This document shows positions 6,922 to 13,643 of a stretch of 22,501 nucleotides of DNA, in pieces. The number at the start of each line of letters is the position of its first letter. Positions within the stretch are counted from its first letter, which is position 1. Below the pieces are notes generated by a model. That model worked only from the letters and a program-made list of their open reading frames with translations. It did not search any database and was not told where the DNA came from. The DNA is from Phycisphaerales bacterium (GTDB lineage: Bacteria > Planctomycetota > Phycisphaerae > Phycisphaerales > SM1A02): contig SKZB01000131.1 in NCBI GenBank assembly GCA_007127615.1, positions 1-22,501 on the forward strand, given 5' to 3'. Made by a program: the position numbers and the translations under genes.

Positions 6922-6958
6922 GCCGCGTCGACGATCTCGTGCACGCGGCTTTTTCTTT
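6922..6958 (+). terminator. Intrinsic terminator after rpmE
   Basis: GCCGCGT (6922-6928) pairs perfectly with ACGCGGC (6943-6949), with extra pairing possible inside, and TTTTTCTTT follows directly at 6950-6958. It lies about 50 bases beyond the rpmE stop. Confidence 0.8.
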
Positions 6959-7013
6959 GGGCGTCCGAGGAAGGGACGCGCCGCGCCCCGACCGGCCGCC
7001 GCGGAGGGTGGGA

Positions 7014-7586
7014 TTACGGTTCGTTCCCGCCCCACAGACCGCGATCGTGCCGGCGCGCCCGGTTTTCGGCCTGAGCGTACGGCGCGAGCCGGCCGTGGGG
7101 CCAGCGTTCGTCGACCGTGGCCCATCCCGCTTCGAGCAACGCTTCGTTGAGGGTCCCGCCGGTACGCAGGCCGACGTGGGCGAGGACGCGGCCGAGCGAA
7201 TCGCGCGGTCGATCCGGTTCCAGATGCAGGGTGACCCGCTGATCGTCGATCAGTGACTCGACGAAGATCGTGGCCTGGTCCGCGCCGGGTTCCGCTTCCC
7301 GCCGGGCGGTTGCCGGCAGGGGTGCGTTCAGTCCCCACAGACGAACGCGCGTGGAGGAACGGCGTTGAACCGGGTCGGACAGGTCGATATCGAGCGTATG
7401 GGGACTGATCACGCGCAACACCCGCACCGAGCGGCCGTCGTAGTGGGCCAGATCATCCGGGGCCGGCGCGAGCAGAAGCCCGCTGCGATCCAGGGCGACG
7501 AGCCCGGCGAGGAGAAAGAACGCCAGCAGCCACGGCCAGCGCCGGCGGCGCAGACGACGGGCCGCAACCGGACGTCGGGCGGTCAT
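7014..7586 (-). CDS. Membrane-anchored staphylococcal-nuclease-fold protein, probably inactive
   Basis: 190 residues. A basic N-terminus (residues 4-16) is followed by one membrane segment (about 18-31), then an SNase/TNase-like OB fold from about 50 to 186, probably outside the membrane. Fold matches include VRLWGLNAP (81-89), DSLGRVLAHVGL (129-140) and LNEALLEAGWA. Aligned with S. aureus nuclease, the arginines equal to Arg35 and Arg87 remain (Arg82, Arg133). The calcium and catalytic residues Asp21, Asp40 and Glu43 are His63, Asn87 and Leu90. Phosphodiester cleavage by the known mechanism is therefore unlikely. The start ATG overlaps the previous stop as ATGA, so it is translationally coupled and is the last gene of a four-gene run. 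The frame extends upstream, but only antisense-like sequence lies there. Confidence 0.8.
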   Translation of the reverse strand: MTARRPVAARRLRRRRWPWLLAFFLLAGLVALDRSGLLLAPAPDDLAHYDGRSVRVLRVISPHTLDIDLSDPVQRRSSTRVRLWGLNAPLPATARREAEPGADQATIFVESLIDDQRVTLHLEPDRPRDSLGRVLAHVGLRTGGTLNEALLEAGWATVDERWPHGRLAPYAQAENRARRHDRGLWGGNEP

Positions 7587-8308
7587 GTGGATTTCACTTT
7601 GGAACGCGAGCCGGAGTTTCCGCTCGGGCCGGAGTTCCCCTCGTTCTCGGATTCCTCCGCCAGCTTGGCCCGGCACAATTCCGCGAGTTTCTGGTGGAGC
7701 TTCTCGTGGTCCGGCACCACATCGAGCCGCTCGAGCAGGGTATCGATCTGCTTCGTCAACTCCTGACCGGTGTCGATCATCTCCATCGCCCAGTCGCCGA
7801 TCGCCTCCATGACGTCCAGGAACCACGCCATCGAGGGCGCCTCCACACTCTTCGGCGGGTTGACCTTCGTTCGCACGGTCGAACCCGCGCCGATGGCGAC
7901 GATCGGTTGCAATTTCAACTGGGTCAACGGCTCCCGGCAGATCACGGCCACGGGCACTTCACGCTGCAGGGCGGCGAGCCGAAAGCGCCGCGCATCGGCG
8001 CCGACCAGCGGCGGCTGCACGAGGTAGCAGCCGGCCTCGATCGACATGTTTTCCGTCACCGACTGATCGAGCACGGTGACGCCCGGGCCGGCCTCGGCGG
8101 CATCAATGGCGAGTTGAACGCGCTGGCGGCGGGCTTCCTGCAGCGGCAGCGCAATCCGTGACATGCGATCCCAGTCTTCAATCTGCCGGGACATCTGCAG
8201 CGCCTTCAACGCCATCCGTTCGGCCTCGAAATACGCGGTGCGCATCAGCGCGGCGCTGGCCTTTTCCATCAGATCGTCGATCTTTTTCTGTTTGGCACTG
8301 GATGGCAT
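7583..8308 (-). CDS. Unknown protein with TPR-like N-terminus
   Basis: 241 residues, cytosolic, with no signal peptide or membrane segment. Residues 1-65 (KIDDLMEKASAALMRTAYFEAERMALKALQ...) look like a single TPR-type helical pair. The middle (about 75-155) reads as beta-rich, with CYLVQPPLVGADARRFRL and VPVAVICREP. A helical part follows (about 160-215), and the last 25 residues (SENEGNSGPSGNSGSRSK) are low complexity and disordered. I do not recognise the family. It lies third in a four-gene minus-strand run, 47 bases after the previous gene, and overlaps the nuclease-fold gene by four bases. Confidence 0.8.
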   Translation of the reverse strand: MPSSAKQKKIDDLMEKASAALMRTAYFEAERMALKALQMSRQIEDWDRMSRIALPLQEARRQRVQLAIDAAEAGPGVTVLDQSVTENMSIEAGCYLVQPPLVGADARRFRLAALQREVPVAVICREPLTQLKLQPIVAIGAGSTVRTKVNPPKSVEAPSMAWFLDVMEAIGDWAMEMIDTGQELTKQIDTLLERLDVVPDHEKLHQKLAELCRAKLAEESENEGNSGPSGNSGSRSKVKST

Positions 8309-8355
8309 GGTCGGGACATTCCTTCAGAGCGTTCGGGGAAGTGCATCGCGGCGAA

Positions 8356-8958
8356 TCAGCGGTCCAGTCCCCGTTGCAGTGAATCAAGCATGTCACGCCA
8401 GTTCTGGATGACCCCCGGAAAATCGTAGAGCAGCGTATCCGCGAGCGCGAGATGATCCTGCGCTTCCAGTTGCTCACGGACGACCATGAGCTGCTTGCGC
8501 AGTTGTTCAATGATCTCCGGCGCCGTGGTGTCATTCACCTTGAGCTCGTTCAGGTCGACGTCGATCAGTTCGGTGCCCTGCTGCACGGCCTGCCGGACGG
8601 CAAGCCAGATGCCGCAGACTTCCCGGATTTCGTCCATCGCTTCGGTTTGCTGATCGGCCTGTATCTTCTCCGCCGCGCGCGTCTGCAGGGTCTCGGCTTC
8701 TTCCAGCGCGGCGACGGCATCGACGAAGGTCTGCTGCACCAGATCACGCGGTTCGGCGGAGGTCAATCGCACTTCGCCGGCCATCCGGCCGAGGCATTCC
8801 GGCTCTTCAAGTTGCGGCTGCCCCCACGCTTCGCCGTCCACCTCGATCTCGACAATCATGCGGCCGCGCTCTTCCGCGAGCGAGGCGCACGCCGCAATCG
8901 CCGTGCCGACCGAATCGGCCTGCAGGTCACATGGTTCGGAATCGAGCCAGATCTGCAT
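8356..8958 (-). CDS. Unknown protein, beta N-terminus and helical C-terminus
   Basis: 200 residues, acidic, without a signal peptide. The N-terminus MQIWLDSEPCDLQADSVGTA and RMIVEIEVDGEAW suggests a small beta domain of about 75 residues. The rest is long helices (EEAETLQTRAAEKIQADQQTEAMDEI, then EIIEQLRKQLMVVREQLEAQD) that could form a bundle or coiled coil. Its shape recalls export or flagellar chaperones, but no motif proves this. GGAGGA with good spacing fixes the ATG at 8958; the frame extends to 9021 without support. It is the second gene of the four-gene run. Confidence 0.8.
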   Translation of the reverse strand: MQIWLDSEPCDLQADSVGTAIAACASLAEERGRMIVEIEVDGEAWGQPQLEEPECLGRMAGEVRLTSAEPRDLVQQTFVDAVAALEEAETLQTRAAEKIQADQQTEAMDEIREVCGIWLAVRQAVQQGTELIDVDLNELKVNDTTAPEIIEQLRKQLMVVREQLEAQDHLALADTLLYDFPGVIQNWRDMLDSLQRGLDR

Positions 8959-9004
8959 GGAAAATCCTCCAGGAGAGTGCAATCGGCGATCTGACCCGGC
9001 GACT

Positions 9005-9577
9005 TTACCGGACGAAAGCATCTTCCAGTTCGTCGGCCAGAACCTGATTGCCCAGATCGATCCGGATCGCGCCGGCCGGATTGACCTCGATCAGGATCGG
9101 CGCGGCGGGGGAAATCATCATCATGCCCTGCTCCTCCGATTCCGCATCGTTCATCAGCGCGCCGATCATCGCGATCAACGTATGGAAATCCTGCGGTTCA
9201 CACAGGAGCGGATCGCGCGTGTTGAGTTCGACCGTCGCGGCGGCGTCGACTTCCTGCCAGTCCTCGTTCTCCGCGAGACTGAACGCCACGGCGTCGAAGA
9301 CCTTCCGCCATTTGCCGACCGGCACCAGCAGAATCTGATCCATGTGGAGCAGGTGAATGATATGTTCGATGACTTGCGGCAGCCGCTCCATCTCGATGGA
9401 AATCGCCGTCGCGCCTTCGGCCGGTTCGACGGGACTTTCCGCGGTCGAGAGATGCAGCCGCACGTGCTCGTCGCCGGCATTCATCTTCAGAAAGACCTTC
9501 TCCTCGCCGCGCGGGTCGTGCTCAATCCCCTGGCTGCTGAGTACTTCGTTGACTTCGCTTTCGCTGACGAATTCCAC
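9005..9577 (-). CDS. Unknown protein, first gene of a four-gene run
   Basis: 190 residues starting at GTG 9577, with GGAG at 9585-9588 seven bases upstream. It is acidic and soluble. It appears to have alternating beta and helix, for example EKVFLKMNAGDEHVRLHLST, RLPQVIEHIIHLLHMDQILLVPVGKW and the C-terminal PAAPILIEVNPAGAIRIDLGN. No catalytic or binding motif stands out. Its gene neighbours on the same strand are two other unknown proteins and a nuclease-fold protein, at gaps of 46, 47 and -4 bases, so a shared role is likely. What that role is cannot be told from the sequence. Confidence 0.78.
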   Translation of the reverse strand: MEFVSESEVNEVLSSQGIEHDPRGEEKVFLKMNAGDEHVRLHLSTAESPVEPAEGATAISIEMERLPQVIEHIIHLLHMDQILLVPVGKWRKVFDAVAFSLAENEDWQEVDAAATVELNTRDPLLCEPQDFHTLIAMIGALMNDAESEEQGMMMISPAAPILIEVNPAGAIRIDLGNQVLADELEDAFVR

Positions 9578-9596
9578 CTGCGGTCTCCACGGTTAC

Positions 9597-9627
9597 GGTA
9601 TCTGAAGCAATGAATCCTGAACGTCAA
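9597..9627 (-). promoter_or_regulatory. Weak candidate promoter for the four-gene run
   Basis: On the minus strand TTGACG (9622-9627, five of six) is followed 19 bases later by GATACC (9597-9602), which is a poor -10. Tandem palindromes lie just upstream, at 9641-9673. Confidence 0.25.
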
Positions 9628-9640
9628 ACGCGTGCGGCGC

Positions 9641-9673
9641 CGGGGACTGTCCCCGACCCTCGGTACTGTACCG
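9641..9673. repeat. Two tandem palindromes with a shared ACTGT core
   Basis: CGGGGAC-T-GTCCCCG (9641-9655) and CGGTAC-T-GTACCG (9661-9673) are perfect inverted repeats around a single T. Their centres are 19 bases apart. They lie in the 291-base divergent gap 9578-9868. They could be a paired operator or a REP-like repeat unit. Confidence 0.6.
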
Positions 9674-9736
9674 CGCGCAACGGATCAGGGGGAACCGTGG
9701 CCGGAAAGCCCGAATTCATCCGCCCGAGTTCGCCGA

Positions 9737-9796
9737 CCCGTCGATTCACGCGAATATCCGCCCCGCCCCGTCGATTGTTTCCTCCCCCGCGACGGG
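9737..9796. repeat. Short direct repeats upstream of the ywlE-like gene
   Basis: CCCGTCGATT occurs at 9737-9746 and again at 9767-9776, exactly 30 bases apart. An inverted partial copy, CGACGGG, lies at 9790-9796. The spacing of about three helical turns would suit a regulator binding one face. No promoter is clear here. Confidence 0.35.
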
Positions 9797-9868
9797 TGAC
9801 GCCCCCATCGCGACGCCGGTACGGATAGGATATCGAACGAGCAGGATTCTGCGCGACTGGGAACAGCC

Positions 9869-10348
9869 ATGAAAACCGCACTTTTCGTTTGCACCGGAAA
9901 CACCTGCCGGAGCCCGCTGGCGGAAGCGATCGCGCGGGATTGGTCGCGTCAGCAGGGCTTGCGGGATCGGCTTTTCTTTGCTTCCGCCGGCACCCACGCC
10001 ACCAGCGGTTCGCCGGTCGCTGAGGAGACGGTGGTCGCACTGCAGAGATTTGGCATCGAGCATCGCGGGACGTCAAAGCCCCTCACCGCCGAGATGATTC
10101 GCAAAGCCGATCATGTCATCTGCATGACCCCGGATCATGCGGAGGAAGCGCGTCATCTCGTGGAGAATGACCCCGATGCCTCGGCGAAGATCGTCCTGTT
10201 GAACCCGGATGAGCCGATTGACGATCCGGTGGGCATGGGTCAGAAGGCGTACGACGAGCTCGCGAAAAAGTTCCAGACTTTGATCCCGCAACGTATGAAG
10301 GATTTGCTCAACCATGAAGATCGCTCTCGGATCGGATCATCGGGGTGA
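9869..10348 (+). CDS. Low-molecular-weight phosphatase, YwlE-type (possible protein arginine phosphatase)
   Basis: 159-residue cytosolic phosphatase. The phosphate loop is FVCTGNTCRSPLAEA, with nucleophile Cys8 and Arg14. The general acid is most likely Asp119 in DEPIDDPVGM. The residue after Asn11 is Thr12. In Bacillus YwlE this Thr selects phospho-arginine, whereas classic tyrosine phosphatases have Ile or a larger residue there. The next gene is rpiB, the same order as ywlE-rpiB in Bacillus subtilis. The start is supported by GGGA seven bases upstream. The last 12 codons overlap the start of rpiB by 35 bases. No arginine kinase (McsB) gene is in the window, so the substrate is inferred. 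Confidence 0.9.
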   Translation: MKTALFVCTGNTCRSPLAEAIARDWSRQQGLRDRLFFASAGTHATSGSPVAEETVVALQRFGIEHRGTSKPLTAEMIRKADHVICMTPDHAEEARHLVENDPDASAKIVLLNPDEPIDDPVGMGQKAYDELAKKFQTLIPQRMKDLLNHEDRSRIGSSG

Positions 10349-10790
10349 TCACGCCATCTCGTCGTTGGCGCAGCATCTGCGCGATCGCGGTCACGAGATC
10401 ATCATCGTCGGGCCGTGTGACGGTCAGTCACGTGACTACCCGGATGAGGCGTATCTCGTCGCCAAGGCCGTCACCGGCGGCGCGGCGGACCGCGGCGTGC
10501 TCGTGTGCGGATCCGGCAACGGCATCTGCATCGCGGCCAACAAGGTCGCCGGAGCCCGCGCCGCGATCGGGTATTCCATCGAAGCCGCGGAAATGGCCCG
10601 GCGGCACAACGACGCCAACGTGATCTGCTTTTCCGGCGATCACTCGGATGTTGACGTCATCGCCCGTTCGGTGGACGCCTTTCTCCGCGCCGAATTCGAA
10701 GGCGGACGTCATGCCCGCCGCGTCAAAAAGATCGAAGCGATCGAGCGCGGCGAAGATCCGAAGAAGATCACCGCGACGTCGACATCCTAA
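10314..10790 (+). CDS. rpiB: Ribose-5-phosphate isomerase B
   Basis: 158-residue RpiB/LacAB-type isomerase that interconverts ribose 5-phosphate and ribulose 5-phosphate in the non-oxidative pentose phosphate pathway. MKIALGSDHRGD carries Asp8 and His9. The active-site loop VCGSGNGICIAANK holds Cys65, the base in the E. coli-type enzymes, rather than the Glu of the mycobacterial type. The HND at 98-100 is also conserved. The ATG at 10314 is fixed by homology and lies 11 bases after AAGGA. It overlaps the phosphatase gene by 35 bases, so the two are co-transcribed. An RpiB-family isomerase acting on a related sugar phosphate cannot be excluded. Confidence 0.93.
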   Translation: MKIALGSDHRGDHAISSLAQHLRDRGHEIIIVGPCDGQSRDYPDEAYLVAKAVTGGAADRGVLVCGSGNGICIAANKVAGARAAIGYSIEAAEMARRHNDANVICFSGDHSDVDVIARSVDAFLRAEFEGGRHARRVKKIEAIERGEDPKKITATSTS

Positions 10791-10814
10791 TCGTGCATCC
10801 GCCGCCCGTGCCGC

Positions 10815-10820
10815 TACCAT
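10815..10820 (+). promoter_or_regulatory. TAnnnT box just before a start codon without ribosome site
   Basis: TACCAT lies six bases before the ATG at 10827, and no Shine-Dalgarno sequence is present. If it is a -10 box, transcription would begin at or next to the ATG, giving a leaderless mRNA. No good -35 is visible. Confidence 0.35.
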
Positions 10821-10826
10821 CGCGGC

Positions 10827-11735
10827 ATGAACTCTGAGAACGAAATCAAGACGATTGCCTGGATCGGGACCGGCGTGATGGGCCGGGCGATGGCCGATCA
10901 CCTGCTGAAAGCGGGTTTCCAACTTCGGATTTTCACCCGGACGCGCGCGAAGGCCGAGCCGCTGCTCCAGAGCGGGGCGGCGTGGGCGGACGCGCCGGCC
11001 GACGCCGCGGCGGGCGCGGACGCCGTGATCAGTATCGTCGGCGACCCGAAGGACGTGCGGGAGACGTATTTCGGCGCCAACGGCGTCCTGTCGTTGGAGC
11101 GTCCACCGTCTCTATTGATCGACATGACCACCAGTGAACCGTCACTGGCGATCGAGATTGCCGATGCCGCCCGGGCGAAGGGGGCGGGCAGTCTCGACGC
11201 ACCCGTCAGCGGAGGGGATGTCGGCGCCCGCAACGCCACCCTGTCGATCATGGTCGGAGGCGCTCCGGATGATTTCGAACGGGCGCTGCCGATGTTCCGC
11301 GCGATGGGCAGGACGATTCTCCATCAGGGTGATCCCGGCGCGGGGCAGCATACGAAGATGGTGAACCAGATTCTGATCGCGACCGGCATGATCGGTGTCT
11401 GCGAGGGGCTGATCTACGCGCAACGTGCGGGACTCGATCCCCTGCGGGTCATTGAGTCCGTCAGCACCGGTGCCGCGGGGTCCTGGTCGGTCAGCCATCT
11501 CGGGCCGCGCATGATCGCCCGCGATTTCGAACCGGGTTTCTACGTCGAACACTTCGTGAAGGACCTCGGGATCGCGGTGGCCGAAGCGGAGCGGATGGGG
11601 CTCGATCTGCCGGGGCTGACGCTGGGGCGGGCGTTGTACCGCCGGGTCGAGAAGGCCGGGGGTGGCCGAAAGGGCACGCAGGCGTTGTTCACCGCTCTTG
11701 AAGAGCTCGCAGCATCAACGTCCGATTCGGCATGA
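10827..11735 (+). CDS. NAD(P)-dependent beta-hydroxyacid dehydrogenase (GarR/HIBADH family)
   Basis: 302 residues. Family members reduce tartronate semialdehyde, succinic semialdehyde or glyoxylate, or oxidise 3-hydroxyisobutyrate. Seen here are the Rossmann loop [11 protein letters not shown] (Gly14, Gly16, Gly19), the substrate-binding DAPVSGG (124-130), the catalytic [12 protein letters not shown] with Lys177 and Asn180, and the KDLGIA motif in the C-terminal helical domain. The length is typical. Arg38 and nearby basic residues after the second strand ([10 protein letters not shown]) would favour NADPH, but this is an inference. It follows rpiB after 36 bases. The exact substrate cannot be assigned. 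Confidence 0.88.
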   Translation: MNSENEIKTIAWIGTGVMGRAMADHLLKAGFQLRIFTRTRAKAEPLLQSGAAWADAPADAAAGADAVISIVGDPKDVRETYFGANGVLSLERPPSLLIDMTTSEPSLAIEIADAARAKGAGSLDAPVSGGDVGARNATLSIMVGGAPDDFERALPMFRAMGRTILHQGDPGAGQHTKMVNQILIATGMIGVCEGLIYAQRAGLDPLRVIESVSTGAAGSWSVSHLGPRMIARDFEPGFYVEHFVKDLGIAVAEAERMGLDLPGLTLGRALYRRVEKAGGGRKGTQALFTALEELAASTSDSA

Positions 11736-11769
11736 TGATGATGCATTTGCGCCAATCTCAAATCGACTG

Positions 11770-11798
11770 TTGAAGCCGTGCCGAGAGCGACGAATAAT
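11770..11798 (+). promoter_or_regulatory. Sigma70-like promoter for the bifunctional nuclease-truD pair
   Basis: TTGAAG (11770-11775), a 17-base spacer, and AATAAT (11793-11798, five of six). Transcription would start near 11805, with a leader of about 30 bases ending in the GGGAG ribosome site. Confidence 0.5.
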
Positions 11799-11833
11799 CA
11801 GTCGTCGTTGAATCGCGCACACGGGAGACCGCC

Positions 11834-12328
11834 ATGGCCGTGCAAATGGAACTCTCGCGGATCTTCATCCGCGAAATGACGGACATGCAGATTATCGAAT
11901 TGACGGAGGTCGGCGGTGAGCGGACCTTTCCGATCGTGATCGGTCTCGCCGAGGCGTTTGCCATTGAACGCCGCCTGAAGGGCATTGAAATCCCCCGGCC
12001 CCAGACGCACGACCTGTTGGCGTCCACCATCACCCATCTCGGCGGCCGGCTGCGCGAGATCATCATCAGCGATCTGGCCGAGGGAACGTTCTTCGCCAAA
12101 CTCATCATTGAACAGGATGGCGATGAAATCGAAGTGGACTCGCGGCCGTCGGACGCCATCGCGCTCGGAGTGGCCGAAGGCGTCCCGATCTACGTTGCCG
12201 AGCACGTCCTCAGTCAGACCGAAGCCGATGCCGCAATCGAACACAACGAGATTGAGTTCGGCTTTGATGATGATGACGAAGATGAAGAGGATGATGGCGA
12301 GGGTGAGTTTAAACTCAAATGGGAATGA
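11834..12328 (+). CDS. Bifunctional nuclease (BFN/DUF151) family protein with acidic tail
   Basis: 164 residues. The BFN domain (PF02577) spans about 3-140. The opening MELSRIFI and the hallmark DSRPSDAIALGVAEGVPIYV are clear. Plant and Thermotoga members have been linked to DNase and RNase activity, but the bacterial role is not well defined. After the domain, residues 143-157 are a run of Asp and Glu (FGFDDDDEDEEDDGEGEF), encoded partly by GAT/GAA triplets. GGGAG before the ATG and a good promoter support the start. Its TGA overlaps an ATG of truD, so the two are translationally coupled. Confidence 0.9.
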   Translation: MAVQMELSRIFIREMTDMQIIELTEVGGERTFPIVIGLAEAFAIERRLKGIEIPRPQTHDLLASTITHLGGRLREIIISDLAEGTFFAKLIIEQDGDEIEVDSRPSDAIALGVAEGVPIYVAEHVLSQTEADAAIEHNEIEFGFDDDDEDEEDDGEGEFKLKWE

Positions 12329-13611
12329 CCGAACCGGGAGAACATCTGCTCGAGAGCGAACCGGCCGGGCGTGACCCGCTGCCGCAGCGGTACCTGACGG
12401 ACGAACCCGGGGTCGGCGGCCAGATCAAGCAGCGCCCCGAAGACTTTCTCGTCGACGAACAGCCGCTCTATGACCTTGAAGGTGCGGGTGAGCATCTGTA
12501 CCTCGGGGTCGAAGCCACGAACGTGTCGCACCTCGAACTGATGAGCTGCCTCCGGCGTCACTTCGGCGTCAAGGAGAGCGCCATCGGCTACGCGGGGATG
12601 AAGGACAAGGTCGGCGTCACCCGGCAGATGGTTTCGCTCCACCTGCCCCAGGATCCACCCGCGGTGGTATTGCCCCACGAACGCATCAGGGTGCTTTGGA
12701 CGGATCGCCACCGCCACAAACTGAGGCGGGGTCATCTGCGCGGCAACCGCTTTTCCATCCGAATCCGTGAGGTTGATCCGCTCAAAGCGCCCTCGGTTGG
12801 CCGGATCCTCCGCAAACTCGAAGAGACCGGCGTGCCCACGTACTTCGGAGCGCAGCGGTTCGGGTACCGGCGCAACAATCACATCGTCGGGCTCCACCTT
12901 CTCCGGCAGGACTGGAAGGCGTTGATCGATGAAGTGCTCGGAACCGGAGGCACACCCTACCCGGCTTACCAGCAGGAGCGAAGGGTTCAGTTCGACGCGG
13001 GCGAGTACGAGCGGGCGCTGACGCCGTGGACGACGGCGGATCGGGCCGAACGAATGATTCTGCGGGCGCTCTGCCGGGGCGCATCACCGAAGGAGGCGTG
13101 CTACGCGACCGGCCGCACCACCTGGTCCTTCTGGATCAGCGCGGTTCAGTCCGCGATCTTCAATCGCGTTCTCGATGAGCGCATCGCGCTGGGGACTTTC
13201 GGAACGTGCCTGCCCGGCGATCGCGCGTGGAAGCACGACCGACGCCGTACGTTTCGGGTCACCGACGAAGAGCTGGAGAGCGGCGAACTTGCGGCGCGGG
13301 CCTCGCGATTCGAGATTTCGCCGTCCGGTCCGCTCTGGGGGCGCAAGATGGATCGCGCGGAAGGGAAGATCGACGAACTCGAGCGTGCCGCGGCGGAGCA
13401 GTTCGGTATCGGCCCGGAACTGCTCCAGGAAGGCCGCGATGCCCCCGAAGGCGGGCGGCGGCCACTGCGGGAAACGATCCGGGACCCCGAAGTTGATTCG
13501 GGTATCGATGAACACGGCGGGTACATTCGGGTTGCATTCGACCTGCCGCGCGGCATCTACGCCACGATCGTACTGCGGGAACTCATGAAGAATGACGGCG
13601 CTGAGACGTGA
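12319..13611 (+). CDS. truD: tRNA pseudouridine synthase D
   Basis: 430 residues. TruD makes pseudouridine 13 in tRNA. The catalytic Asp96 lies in IGYAGMKDKVGVTRQMVSL. Other TruD signatures are QRPEDFLVDEQP (39-50), RGNRFSIRIREVDP and VPTYFGAQRFGYRRNNH. The protein is longer than E. coli TruD (349 residues), with about 20 extra N-terminal residues and a longer insertion and C-terminal part, as in other deep-branching versions. Two in-frame ATGs occur at 12319 and 12325. The second forms ATGA with the stop of the nuclease-family gene, and either may be used. It converges on the permease gene with only 32 bases between. Confidence 0.94.
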   Translation: MGMTEPGEHLLESEPAGRDPLPQRYLTDEPGVGGQIKQRPEDFLVDEQPLYDLEGAGEHLYLGVEATNVSHLELMSCLRRHFGVKESAIGYAGMKDKVGVTRQMVSLHLPQDPPAVVLPHERIRVLWTDRHRHKLRRGHLRGNRFSIRIREVDPLKAPSVGRILRKLEETGVPTYFGAQRFGYRRNNHIVGLHLLRQDWKALIDEVLGTGGTPYPAYQQERRVQFDAGEYERALTPWTTADRAERMILRALCRGASPKEACYATGRTTWSFWISAVQSAIFNRVLDERIALGTFGTCLPGDRAWKHDRRRTFRVTDEELESGELAARASRFEISPSGPLWGRKMDRAEGKIDELERAAAEQFGIGPELLQEGRDAPEGGRRPLRETIRDPEVDSGIDEHGGYIRVAFDLPRGIYATIVLRELMKNDGAET

Positions 13612-13643
13612 TCGTCATCAAGCCGCTGAGCCGGGGCAAGCGG

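Noticed and set aside
12262..12304. GAT/GAA-rich run as a microsatellite
   Set aside because: It encodes the acidic tail in frame and mixes GAT, GAC, GAA, GAG and GGC codons. It is better explained as protein low complexity.
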